A DNA stretch of 64,000 nt from Jejuia sp. UBA6058 (GTDB lineage: Bacteria > Bacteroidota > Bacteroidia > Flavobacteriales > Flavobacteriaceae). This document shows, in pieces, positions 42,974-52,228 of this stretch (position 1 is the first letter of the stretch; each line of letters starts with the position of its first letter). The notes under the pieces were generated by a model. The model was given only the letters and a program-made list of their open reading frames with translations. It made no database searches and was not told the DNA's origin. The DNA is taken from assembly GCA_002428965.1 (NCBI GenBank), contig DIYI01000005.1, positions 62,829-126,828 of the forward strand, read 5' to 3'. A program made the position numbers and the translations under genes.

Positions 42974-44830
42974 ATGGCAGAACAAACCAAATATACCGAG
43001 GATAATATACGTTCGTTAGACTGGAAGGAGCATATTAGAATGCGTCCTGGAATGTATATCGGTAAACTTGGTGATGGGTCTTCTCCAGATGATGGTATTT
43101 ACATTTTACTTAAAGAGGTTTTAGATAACTCGATTGACGAGTTTGTAATGGGTGCTGGTAAAACCATTGAAATCTCGATTCAAGGTAATAAGGTAATAGT
43201 GCGTGATTATGGTCGTGGTATTCCTTTAGGAAAAGTTGTAGATGTTGTATCCAAGATGAATACGGGTGGAAAATATGACTCTAAGGCGTTTAAAAAATCT
43301 GTAGGTCTAAATGGTGTTGGTACCAAGGCTGTAAACGCACTTTCTAATTATTTTAGGGTTGAATCTACACGGGATGGTAAATCGGCCTCTGCTGAGTTTG
43401 AGAAAGGAACACTTACTAATAAAGAACTACTTGATGATACGAGTCGCAGAAAAGGTACCAAAGTGTCTTTTATTCCGGATGAATCCATTTTTAAAAACTA
43501 CAAATTCCGAAGTGAATATGTGGTAAAAATGTTAAAGAACTATGTGTATTTAAATCCTGGTCTAACAATTGTATTCAATGGAGAGAAGTATTATAGTGAA
43601 AACGGACTTAAAGATTTATTAGCCGAAAAAATTAATGAGTCGGACCTGTTGTATCCCATTATTCATTTAAGAGGAGATGATATTGAAATAGCTTTAACTC
43701 ATAGCAAAACGCAGTATAGCGAGGAGTATAACAGTTTTGTAAACGGGCAAAATACCACTCAAGGTGGTACGCATTTAAATGCTTTTAGGGAGGCTGTAGT
43801 AAAAACGGTTAGAGAGTACTATGGCAAGAATTATGACGCTTCTGATGTAAGGAAGTCCATCGTTAGTGCCATTGCTATTAAGGTGATGGAGCCTGTTTTT
43901 GAGAGTCAGACTAAAACGAAATTAGGTTCCACTGAGATGGGAGGGGATTATCCAACAGTGAGGACATATATCAACGATTTTGTAAAGAGAAATCTAGATA
44001 ATTATCTACATAAAAATGCTGAGACCGCTGAAAAGATTCAAAGAAAAATTCTTCAAGCCGAAAAAGAGAGAAAAGAACTTTCTGGTATTAGAAAATTGGC
44101 AAGAGATCGTGCTAAAAAGGCAAGTCTTCATAACAAAAAATTAAGAGATTGTCGCGTTCATTTTGGCGATACTAAAAACGAAAGAAATTTAGAAACTACA
44201 CTTTTTATTACGGAGGGAGATTCGGCCTCTGGAAGTATTACAAAATCTCGTGACGTCAATACACAAGCGGTTTTTAGTCTCAAAGGGAAACCTCTAAATT
44301 CATACGGATTAAGTAAAAAGATTGTGTATGAAAATGAAGAGTTTAATTTACTGCAGGCTGCATTAAACATAGAAGAGTCGCTTGAAGATTTGCGTTACAA
44401 CAATGTGGTAATTGCAACAGATGCCGATGTAGATGGTATGCATATTCGCTTATTGTTGATTACGTTCTTTTTGCAGTTCTTCCCTGAAGTCATTAAGAAC
44501 GGGCATTTATATATTTTGCAAACACCGCTTTTTAGAGTTAGAAATAAAAAAGAAACTATTTATTGTTATACAGAAGAAGAACGTATCAACGCTATAGAAA
44601 AATTAAAACCAAAACCTGAAATAACACGATTTAAAGGACTAGGTGAAATATCTCCGGATGAATTTAAACATTTTATCGGTGATGATATTCGTCTTGATCC
44701 CGTAATGTTAGATGAAAATATGTCAATTGATGAATTGTTATCTTTTTACATGGGCAAAAACACCCCAACAAGACAAGAATTTATAATAGATAATTTGAAG
44801 GTTGAAATGGATTTAATTGAAGATAAATAA
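42974..44830 (+). CDS. parE: DNA topoisomerase IV subunit B
   Basis: 618 residues, the short form typical of ParE and without the GyrB insertion. GHKL ATPase domain (about 20-220) with MRPGMYIG and the GVGTKAVNALS loop, transducer domain, then a TOPRIM domain with EGDSASG (about 414) and DADVDGMHIRLLL (about 482). Provides ATP-driven strand passage with ParC to decatenate chromosomes. It lies 35 bases before parC. The assignment as ParE and not GyrB rests on size and pairing with the adjacent A subunit. Confidence 0.9.
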   Translation: MAEQTKYTEDNIRSLDWKEHIRMRPGMYIGKLGDGSSPDDGIYILLKEVLDNSIDEFVMGAGKTIEISIQGNKVIVRDYGRGIPLGKVVDVVSKMNTGGKYDSKAFKKSVGLNGVGTKAVNALSNYFRVESTRDGKSASAEFEKGTLTNKELLDDTSRRKGTKVSFIPDESIFKNYKFRSEYVVKMLKNYVYLNPGLTIVFNGEKYYSENGLKDLLAEKINESDLLYPIIHLRGDDIEIALTHSKTQYSEEYNSFVNGQNTTQGGTHLNAFREAVVKTVREYYGKNYDASDVRKSIVSAIAIKVMEPVFESQTKTKLGSTEMGGDYPTVRTYINDFVKRNLDNYLHKNAETAEKIQRKILQAEKERKELSGIRKLARDRAKKASLHNKKLRDCRVHFGDTKNERNLETTLFITEGDSASGSITKSRDVNTQAVFSLKGKPLNSYGLSKKIVYENEEFNLLQAALNIEESLEDLRYNNVVIATDADVDGMHIRLLLITFFLQFFPEVIKNGHLYILQTPLFRVRNKKETIYCYTEEERINAIEKLKPKPEITRFKGLGEISPDEFKHFIGDDIRLDPVMLDENMSIDELLSFYMGKNTPTRQEFIIDNLKVEMDLIEDK

Positions 44831-44865
44831 GAGACCTATTCCTAAAAAAATAGGAAGTATCATTT

Positions 44866-47484
44866 ATGATTGAAGAAGAAAACGACGACTTAACAAACGA
44901 CCAAAACGAAGAGCCCCAAGAAACCATAACCCGTGTAACGGGTATGTATAAAGATTGGTTTTTAGACTATGCATCCTATGTTATTTTAGAACGTGCAGTA
45001 CCTGCTATCGAAGATGGGTTTAAGCCCGTGCAACGTCGTATAATGCACTCCATGAAAGACTTGGATGATGGGCGTTACAATAAAGTAGCGAACATCGTCG
45101 GTCATACCATGCAATACCATCCTCATGGTGATGCTAGTATAGCGGATGCTATGGTGCAAATTGGTCAGAAAGATTTATTGATTGACACGCAAGGGAACTG
45201 GGGAAATATTTTAACAGGTGATAGTGCTGCAGCTTCTCGTTATATAGAGGCTCGCCTTTCTAAGTTTGCTTTAGATGTTGTTTATAATCCTAAAATTACG
45301 GAATGGCAGGCCAGTTATGATGGGAGAAGAAAAGAACCTGTAAACCTACCAGTAATGTTCCCTTTGCTGTTGGCGCAAGGTGGTGAAGGTATTGCTGTTG
45401 GGCTCTCGACCAAAATTTTACCGCATAATTTTATTGAACTTATTGATGCTTCAGTAAAGCACTTACAAGGAAAACGATTTACCATAGTTCCGGATTTCCC
45501 AACGGGTGGAATTGCTGATTTTTCGAGCTATAATGACGGCAATAGAGGCGGAAAGGTACGTGTGAGGGCGAAGATTTCTCAATTTGATAAAAACACTTTG
45601 GTCATTACTGAGTTGCCTTTTAGTACGACTACTACATCCATAATTGATTCTATTTTAAAGGCAAATGATAAGGGTAAAATCAAAATAAAGAAGATAGAGG
45701 ATAATACTGCTGCAGAGGTTGAAATTTTAGTGCATTTACCTTCTGGACTTTCACCAGATAAAACCATAGATGCCCTTTATGCTTTTACCAGTTGTGAGTC
45801 TTCCATATCGCCTTTAGGTTGTGTGATTGAGGAAAATAAACCACTATTTATTGGAGTTTCTGAAATGTTACGTCGCTCTACAGATAATACAGTTCAGTTA
45901 CTGAAACAAGAGCTAGAAATAAAGCTTGGAGAGCTCGAAGAACAATGGCATTTTGCTTCTTTGGAGCGCATTTTTATTGAAAATAGAATATATAGAGATA
46001 TAGAAGAAGAGGAAACTTGGGAAGGTGTAATTTCGGCAATTGACAAAGGACTTCAACCTCATATTAAACATCTAAAACGAACTGTAACCGAAGACGATAT
46101 TGTAAGATTGACAGAAATCCGTATTAAGCGTATTTCAAAATTCGATATAGATAAAGCGCAACAAAAAATTGATGCTTTAGAAGAACAAATTGCTGAGGTC
46201 AAACATCATTTAGAGCACCTCATTGATTATGCGATAGCGTATTTCCAAAGACTTAAAAAAGAATATGGTGAAGGTAGAGAACGTAAAACTGAGATACGCA
46301 CTTTTGATGATGTAGATGCCACAAAAGTTGTCATCAGAAACACAAAACTTTACGTAAACAGAGAAGAGGGTTTTATTGGTACTTCTTTAAGACGCGACGA
46401 ATATGTGGGTGATTGCAGTGATATTGATGATATCATAGTTTTTACCAATGCTGGCAAAATGATGGTTACCAAAGTAGATTCGAAGACATTCATAGGCAAA
46501 GGTATTATTCATGTAGCGGTATTTAAGAAAAAAGATAAGCGTACTATTTACAACATGATTTATAAAGATGGTGTCAAAGGGCCATCATATATAAAACGTT
46601 TTGCCGTTACAAGTATTACTAGGGATAGAGAGTATGATTTAACCAATGGGAATAAAGGTTCTAAAGTGTTGTATTTTACAGCAAACCCCAATGGTGAAGC
46701 AGAAATTATTACCGTTAATTTAAGACAGGCAGGAAGTATTAAGAAATTAAAATGGGATATTGATTTTGCAGATATTTTAATTAAGGGCAGAGCCTCCAAA
46801 GGGAATCTAGTTACAAAGTTTACTATAAAGCGTATTGAGCTTAAAGAAAAAGGTGTTTCTACTTTAAAGCCTCGTAAAATTTGGTTTGATGAAACCGTAC
46901 AGCGGATAAATGTAGATGGTAGAGGAGAATTGGTTGGTGAGTTTAGAGGAGAGGATAAGCTTTTAATTATTACACAATCTGGAACTATTAAAACTGTTAC
47001 GCCTGAAGTAACAATGCATTTTGACCGAGATATGATTGTAATGGAGAAGTGGGTTCCGAAAAAACCAATATCTGCAATTTATTTTCACGGAGAAAAAGAG
47101 ATTTACTATGTAAAGCGCTTTTTAATTGAGAATGAAGGTAGAATTGAAACTTTTATTCCAGAGGATGCTAATTCCCAATTAGAAATTATTTCTACAGATT
47201 GGCGACCAGTAGCCGAAGTTGTCTTCGCAAAGGAACGAGGTAAAGACCGTAGAGATAATCTTGGGGTCAATCTCGAAACGTTTATCGACATAAAAGGCAT
47301 AAATGCTCAAGGCAATCAGTTAACCAAGCTTAAAGTGAATCAAATAAACCTTTTAGAACCTTTGCCTTATGAAGCTCCAGAGGAAGTTCACGCCGATGAC
47401 TTGGAAGTAGTTGATGAGCAAACTGTAACAGAGAACGAAAATGAGAATACTGACGATGATGAAGGACAAACGTCACTATTCTAA
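44866..47484 (+). CDS. parC: DNA topoisomerase IV subunit A
   Basis: 872 residues; DNA breakage-reunion subunit. The catalytic tyrosine is Tyr126 in SAAASRYIEARLS. The quinolone-resistance region (about 75-125) is intact, with HPHGDASIADAMV. A coiled coil (about 405-455) leads to the C-terminal beta-pinwheel domain with degenerate repeats. The last ~30 residues are very acidic (NENENTDDDEGQTSLF). It pairs with the upstream parE and converges on the PorP-like gene. Confidence 0.9.
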   Translation: MIEEENDDLTNDQNEEPQETITRVTGMYKDWFLDYASYVILERAVPAIEDGFKPVQRRIMHSMKDLDDGRYNKVANIVGHTMQYHPHGDASIADAMVQIGQKDLLIDTQGNWGNILTGDSAAASRYIEARLSKFALDVVYNPKITEWQASYDGRRKEPVNLPVMFPLLLAQGGEGIAVGLSTKILPHNFIELIDASVKHLQGKRFTIVPDFPTGGIADFSSYNDGNRGGKVRVRAKISQFDKNTLVITELPFSTTTTSIIDSILKANDKGKIKIKKIEDNTAAEVEILVHLPSGLSPDKTIDALYAFTSCESSISPLGCVIEENKPLFIGVSEMLRRSTDNTVQLLKQELEIKLGELEEQWHFASLERIFIENRIYRDIEEEETWEGVISAIDKGLQPHIKHLKRTVTEDDIVRLTEIRIKRISKFDIDKAQQKIDALEEQIAEVKHHLEHLIDYAIAYFQRLKKEYGEGRERKTEIRTFDDVDATKVVIRNTKLYVNREEGFIGTSLRRDEYVGDCSDIDDIIVFTNAGKMMVTKVDSKTFIGKGIIHVAVFKKKDKRTIYNMIYKDGVKGPSYIKRFAVTSITRDREYDLTNGNKGSKVLYFTANPNGEAEIITVNLRQAGSIKKLKWDIDFADILIKGRASKGNLVTKFTIKRIELKEKGVSTLKPRKIWFDETVQRINVDGRGELVGEFRGEDKLLIITQSGTIKTVTPEVTMHFDRDMIVMEKWVPKKPISAIYFHGEKEIYYVKRFLIENEGRIETFIPEDANSQLEIISTDWRPVAEVVFAKERGKDRRDNLGVNLETFIDIKGINAQGNQLTKLKVNQINLLEPLPYEAPEEVHADDLEVVDEQTVTENENENTDDDEGQTSLF

Positions 47485-47508
47485 TACTTAAATCCTCTTA
47501 TAAAATTT

Positions 47509-48813
47509 CTACTTCACGCGCATTAACCATACTTTTTCGAAACCTTTCTCTTTTTGTTTGGCTATAGTACGTTTACTGGCTATATCTCTATCGGTATATC
47601 TATCCACATAAACATAGTGGAAGTCATCGTCAGTATCTTTTTTACCATATCTGGCGTAATAGCCTTCGCTTTTTAATTTAGCCACGGCTTTTTCGGCATT
47701 GTTTATATTTTTGAAACTTCCAAGAATTACGTAATATCCTGGTTTTAAATGACCGTCTACAACATCTTCTGGGTCTTCTTCACTCATTTTTGGATATGCA
47801 ATTAACTCAGGATCTACGGCTTCTACTTGTGGAAGACTATCTGACACAGTTTCTTCAACTTCTTCATTAGCTATAGTTTCTAATAGTTTTTCTTCATCTT
47901 TATAATTGATGTTATGAATTTTAATGCGGTTGCGCCTTACATTAACCAACCATTCTGGTAATTCTGTGGCTTCTGGAGCCAAATCAACCGAAATACCAAT
48001 AGCATGAACATCGTTAAAATTTTGAACGCCTATCGCCTTTTCATAAGAATAACTCACTTTAACTCTTTCTAAAAATTTTGCGCTAATGGCTGCGTTTACC
48101 GAATAATCGTTCTTATATGAAATGGCTAGCTCCCCTTTTTCTTTATAATTCATGATAGCTACACTTTCAAAAAAATCAATATCATCATAAGAATTATAGC
48201 GGGCTAATGGCGTTACACGTAAAAAATCAGAAAGTGCAATATCATAAGATGCAAAAACGGAATAACCTTGGGAAACACTGAGTGTTTCTGGAGGAGCTAG
48301 TATTAAACTATTTTGAACAGGAATATGATTTAAAAAACCACCAATTGTTAAATTATAGTTTCTATAATGACCAGAAACTCTATAAATAGTATTGACATCG
48401 TTTTCTCGTGATGAGTCAACCTCATTTAGTTTATCAGTACCTAGAGAAAGCCCAATATTAAAGTATTGATAATAATCCCCTAAGCCTAGTCGAACACGAC
48501 TACTTAAAAAGAGTTGAGAATAACGCATTACGTCATAACTATGTTTGGAGTAATCTACACCAAAAACTACATTGTCAAAAAACGCCAATTGCGCTGCTAT
48601 ATATTGAGAAGTCTGTGCAATATCAGAATCAGAAGCTTGTAGAATTCCAGTAACGTTATAGCGTTCATTCGCTGCTATAAAAGCAGGGTCTTCAATAAAC
48701 CGATAGATTTGATTTTGTCCGGGTAAAACAAGGCGCTGCGCTACCATAGTTAAGGAAAACAACATTATCGCAATTAATCCGATCAGGTGCTTGGTGTATT
48801 TTGATGTTGCCAT
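47509..48813 (-). CDS. PorP/SprF-like protein fused to a SPOR domain
   Basis: 434 residues. A signal peptide (about 1-25, LTMVAQ) is followed by a PorP/SprF-type outer-membrane barrel (about 26-290, starting LVLPGQNQIYRFIEDPAFI and including VNTIYRVSGHYRN). A linker rich in Glu (about 300-350) connects to a C-terminal SPOR domain (about 356-434, GYYVILGSFKNINNAEKAVAKL). PorP-type proteins occur with the type IX secretion machinery and with gliding adhesins; SPOR domains bind denuded glycan in peptidoglycan. No T9SS adhesin gene is adjacent. The combination in one chain is unusual. Confidence 0.82.
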   Translation of the reverse strand: MATSKYTKHLIGLIAIMLFSLTMVAQRLVLPGQNQIYRFIEDPAFIAANERYNVTGILQASDSDIAQTSQYIAAQLAFFDNVVFGVDYSKHSYDVMRYSQLFLSSRVRLGLGDYYQYFNIGLSLGTDKLNEVDSSRENDVNTIYRVSGHYRNYNLTIGGFLNHIPVQNSLILAPPETLSVSQGYSVFASYDIALSDFLRVTPLARYNSYDDIDFFESVAIMNYKEKGELAISYKNDYSVNAAISAKFLERVKVSYSYEKAIGVQNFNDVHAIGISVDLAPEATELPEWLVNVRRNRIKIHNINYKDEEKLLETIANEEVEETVSDSLPQVEAVDPELIAYPKMSEEDPEDVVDGHLKPGYYVILGSFKNINNAEKAVAKLKSEGYYARYGKKDTDDDFHYVYVDRYTDRDIASKRTIAKQKEKGFEKVWLMRVK

Positions 48814-48990
48814 TGTCTTTTTTTACTTTAAAAGATGCTACAAAATTCGTTTCTTCTGGCATCAATACGTCCAAAACTAAAAAGTTTTATGTAATTTACG
48901 ATAAAAAGCATAAAAAATCGACAAAAAACAAATAAAATTAACAGTTAGTAAGTGTTTTAATATGAAATAGTTATGTCTTGAACTACTAAT

Positions 48991-50163
48991 TTAGAATTTT
49001 TTTATACTATCCGAAGAGAAAAACGCAATTAAGTTTAGAAGAAACTTATCGTACTTAATAAGCTGTTCTTTCTCTATAAACTCATTGGCTCTATGCGCTT
49101 GTTCTATAGACCCAGGTCCACAAATAATACTTTGCAAACCTGCTTCGTTATATTGTCCTGCTTCTGAGGCATAAGCCACAGTATCGATATTCTGATTATC
49201 ATTGATTTCCGACATCAGTTTTACAACGTCACTGTCTGATTTACTATCAAAGGGAATAACGGGAGGATGAATTTCCTCAGTTTCAATTTTAAAATCTGAA
49301 TATAGTGGTTTTAATGCTGCTATTCTTTTCTCACAATGTTGTTTAAATGCTGAAACAATTTCATCTAAATTATCTTTGGGTATCATTCTCGCATCCCAAG
49401 AAAAATAAGCTTTATCGGCAATAACATTTGGCGCAATTCCACCATGAATTATCCCAGTGTGTAAGGATGAATGTGGTGGTGTAAAGCGTTCATCCGTATT
49501 ACCAGAATTTACTAGTTCGTTCATTTTATCTTCCAACCACAGTACTAATCTAGCTGCCTCATGAATGGCACTTACTTCTTGCCTAATTCTACTGCTATGC
49601 CCTGCAGAACCGTTTACTTTTGTTGTATATAAACAGATGCCTTTATGCCCAATTATAGGTTGTAGTAAAGAAGGCTCACCGATGATGGCATATTTGGGGG
49701 TTTCAGGATAGTGGTTTTTTAGGTGTTGTACCAATTCTGGTGTAGATAAGCAACCAATTTCTTCATCATAAGAAAATGCAAAGTATATCGGTTTTTTTAA
49801 GTCGGTTCTCACTAAATCTGGAAGTGCGTTTAAACAACAGGCCAAAAACCCTTTCATATCACAAGAACCGCGTCCGTAAAGTTTGCCATCGGCTTTATCG
49901 GTTAAGGTAAACGGATCTGTATCCCAATCTTGTCCTTTAACTGGTACTACGTCGGTATGTCCAGATAAAATAATACCACCATCCACGGAAGGCCCTATAC
50001 AACAATGTAAAGATGCCTTTGTAAAGTCTTCATTTGGCACAAGCGTACATGCAACATCAAAACTTTCAATATAATCTTTAATCCACTGAATTATAGATAA
50101 GTTGCTTTCACCGCCCAAAACTGGAAAAGAAACTAATTTTGAAAGAATTTCCTGGGTGCTCAT
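48991..50163 (-). CDS. argE: N-acetylornithine deacetylase (M20 family)
   Basis: 390 residues. M20 metallopeptidase with metal ligands His69 and Asp71 (SGHTDVVPV), Asp102 (GRGSCDMKG), catalytic Glu134 and metal-bridging Glu135 (YDEEIGC). Removes the acetyl (or succinyl, in Bacteroidota) group from ornithine in arginine synthesis. The start ATG overlaps the miaA stop as ATGA, so translation is probably coupled. No other arginine gene is in the window, so related M20 deacylases are not entirely excluded. Confidence 0.85.
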   Translation of the reverse strand: MSTQEILSKLVSFPVLGGESNLSIIQWIKDYIESFDVACTLVPNEDFTKASLHCCIGPSVDGGIILSGHTDVVPVKGQDWDTDPFTLTDKADGKLYGRGSCDMKGFLACCLNALPDLVRTDLKKPIYFAFSYDEEIGCLSTPELVQHLKNHYPETPKYAIIGEPSLLQPIIGHKGICLYTTKVNGSAGHSSRIRQEVSAIHEAARLVLWLEDKMNELVNSGNTDERFTPPHSSLHTGIIHGGIAPNVIADKAYFSWDARMIPKDNLDEIVSAFKQHCEKRIAALKPLYSDFKIETEEIHPPVIPFDSKSDSDVVKLMSEINDNQNIDTVAYASEAGQYNEAGLQSIICGPGSIEQAHRANEFIEKEQLIKYDKFLLNLIAFFSSDSIKKF

Positions 50164-51098
50164 TTAATTTGTTGTTCTAAGTGTTTAATAATATTTGAAA
50201 CATCTTCTTGATAATCAAACCAAGTTATAGCCTCATTTTTTCTAAACCAGGTGAGTTGGCGTTTAGCAAAACGTCTGGTGTTTTTTTTGATTTCTGAAAT
50301 CGCAAAGTCTAACGTCCATTGGCTATCAAAATAGTTAAAGAGTTCTTTGTAACCAACGGTGTTTAGTGCGTTGAGGTTTTTATAAGGAATTAACGATTTT
50401 ACTTCGTCTATTAATCCATCTTCAACCATCATATCTACTCGTTTATTGATGCGCGAGTATATGATTTCTCTATCTGCATTCAAACCAATTTGGATGGTTT
50501 TGAATGGTCTTTTGGTTTTGCGCTTATTTAAAAACGAAGAATAGGCTTTTCCTGTGCCAATACAAATTTCTAAAGCGCGTATGAGACGATGAGGATTATC
50601 AATGGCTATGGTGTTATAGCTTTTAATATCAAGTTTTTTTAGCTGTTCTTGAAGGGGTTCTATTCCCTTTTCTTTTAAATCTTTATTTAAGGTTTCTCTA
50701 ATTGACGTATCGACTTTTGGAAATTCATCCAGACCTCGAATCACTGCATCTACATATAAACCAGAACCACCAACCATAATTACTACATCGTATTTCTTGA
50801 ATAACTTGGTTAAAATTGAAATGGCATCTTTTTCAAAAGCACCAACACTATAATGGTCATGAATGGATTTATGGTGAATACAATGGTGTTTTGTTGCGGC
50901 TAATTCCTCTTTGGTTGGTGCAGCAGTGCCAATTTGCATTTCTTTAAAAAACTGACGGGAATCTGCTGATACAATTTCTGTATTAAAATGTTGGGCTAGT
51001 TTTATGCTAAGCGCTGTTTTACCTATGGCTGTGGTGCCAATAATGGAGATTAGGTATTTGGTTTTGGTCTTTATGGCATGATTTTTTGGTATTAGCAA
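50160..51098 (-). CDS. miaA: tRNA dimethylallyltransferase
   Basis: 312 residues; transfers a dimethylallyl group to A37 of tRNAs that read UNN codons. P-loop GTTAIGKT near residue 23, the VSADSRQFFKEMQIGTAAPT block, and the DNPHRLIRALEI segment are diagnostic. The only possible start is the TTG at 51098, since an in-frame stop lies 12 bases upstream and no ATG or GTG precedes the P-loop. Overlaps argE by 4 bases. One of the 29-base direct repeats around the LRR gene lies just upstream. Confidence 0.94.
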   Translation of the reverse strand: MLIPKNHAIKTKTKYLISIIGTTAIGKTALSIKLAQHFNTEIVSADSRQFFKEMQIGTAAPTKEELAATKHHCIHHKSIHDHYSVGAFEKDAISILTKLFKKYDVVIMVGGSGLYVDAVIRGLDEFPKVDTSIRETLNKDLKEKGIEPLQEQLKKLDIKSYNTIAIDNPHRLIRALEICIGTGKAYSSFLNKRKTKRPFKTIQIGLNADREIIYSRINKRVDMMVEDGLIDEVKSLIPYKNLNALNTVGYKELFNYFDSQWTLDFAISEIKKNTRRFAKRQLTWFRKNEAITWFDYQEDVSNIIKHLEQQIK

Positions 51099-51101
51099 AG
51101 G

Positions 51102-51130
51102 TACTATCTAAAAAAAACTGCACCAAAATA
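51102..51130. repeat. Direct repeat flanking LRR gene (left copy)
   Basis: TACTATCTAAAA...CACCAAAA; 25 of 29 positions match the copy at 52090-52118 in the same orientation. Each copy sits just upstream of a minus-strand gene (miaA here). Confidence 0.6.
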
Positions 51131-51165
51131 TAGTTGACATATGGTTTTATTCACTGCTAAAGGTG

Positions 51166-52065
51166 TTATTTCCTAAACATTCTTTTTACCACATTAGGAA
51201 TTTTAAATCCAAGTTCCTCTGGTTGATGACTATAATGTCTTTTGCGCGCGAATAAAGCTTTTTTTAGTTTTCTGTTTTTATGTAGAAAATATAAAACATT
51301 CAAATTTCCGTCAACAACATTTGTGTTCTCCGCAAAAAGTATTTCCTCCAAATTTGATAGATTAAACAGAAATTCTATGGTAGGTATTTTACCTATGTTA
51401 TTAAAAGATAAAAACTTAAGGTTTTCAAGTTCACCTAAAACACTAAAATCGTTTACGTTTTTACAGCGGTCTAATCTTAGCGATTCAAGATCTTCAAGTT
51501 CAATTAGCTGCTCTATATACGCTAATTTAGAACAACCTGATAAATCTAAAGTTTTTAAGGAAGATAAATTTTTAATACCGTCCAAATTGACAATTTTTCC
51601 ATAACATATAAAAAGATACTCGAGTTTATTTAATTTGTGAAATTCAATCAAGTCATATACATTCAGATTGTCAATAGTCAGTTTCCTTAGTGTTGTAACA
51701 TCACATATTGATTCACTCCCTCTTATACCCCAGTTTATAAAACACTCTTCAAGATTTGCAAAATTTTGAAAATTTATTTTACCCTTGAGTTTATGCTGTA
51801 AATTAAGATATTTTAGATTCCTTAGGTCGTTTAATGGAGAAATATCATCTATTGACATACTCAATATAGTAAGACCCTCAATAAATCTAAAATCTTTAAG
51901 AAAATTTAAATCTGAAATATTGCAAAAACTAGAGTTTATTTCAAGGTTCATAATTTTATTTTTAGACATAAATTTTATGACCTTATCCAGTCTTTTATTT
52001 TCGAGTATCAAGGATTCAGTTTCTTCTCGGAAGAGATAACCTTTAAATTTTATTGGAACTCCCAT
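51166..52065 (-). CDS. Leucine-rich repeat protein
   Basis: 299 residues with about nine LRRs between residues 45 and 270, in an irregular ~22-residue period (LRNLKYLNL, LSSLKTLDLSGCSKL, LEDLESLRLDRCKNV, LENLKFLSFNN). No signal peptide, membrane helix or enzyme domain, so probably a cytosolic binding protein. The C-terminus is basic (KNRKLKKALFARKRHY). A lone gene between miaA and a channel gene, bracketed by a 29-base direct repeat and followed upstream by dispersed repeat copy B. This suggests an inserted accessory gene. LRR proteins of this size occur as immunity or effector-binding proteins, but nothing here proves that. Confidence 0.78.
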   Translation of the reverse strand: MGVPIKFKGYLFREETESLILENKRLDKVIKFMSKNKIMNLEINSSFCNISDLNFLKDFRFIEGLTILSMSIDDISPLNDLRNLKYLNLQHKLKGKINFQNFANLEECFINWGIRGSESICDVTTLRKLTIDNLNVYDLIEFHKLNKLEYLFICYGKIVNLDGIKNLSSLKTLDLSGCSKLAYIEQLIELEDLESLRLDRCKNVNDFSVLGELENLKFLSFNNIGKIPTIEFLFNLSNLEEILFAENTNVVDGNLNVLYFLHKNRKLKKALFARKRHYSHQPEELGFKIPNVVKRMFRK

Positions 52066-52089
52066 TAGATTAAAGATATAGTTTAAAAA

Positions 52090-52118
52090 TACTATCTAAA
52101 ACAAATTACACCAAAAAA
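52090..52118. repeat. Direct repeat flanking LRR gene (right copy)
   Basis: TACTATCTAAAACAAATTAC then ACCAAAAAA; partner of 51102-51130. It forms the leader of the LRR gene, 25 bases from its ATG. Confidence 0.6.
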
Positions 52119-52145
52119 TGGGTTTGAAAATACAATAGGAGGAAA

Positions 52146-52223
52146 GGTGCGCAAGGGATTGAACGGCTTGTTTGAGCTCCTCGCAGAGAGCGAGTAGTGA
52201 AAGCCCGACCTTGTGGTTGCGCC
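52146..52223 (-). repeat. Dispersed repeat element, copy B
   Basis: On the minus strand it reads GGCGCAACCAC, then GGTCGGGCTTT, a CTCGC/GCGAG mini-hairpin (52180-52194), and GCCGTTCAATCCCTTGCGC. The ordered blocks match copy A at 19249-19425. It begins just after the stop codon of the channel gene. A 69-codon open frame through it is not a gene. Confidence 0.6.
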
Positions 52224-52228
52224 AAAAA

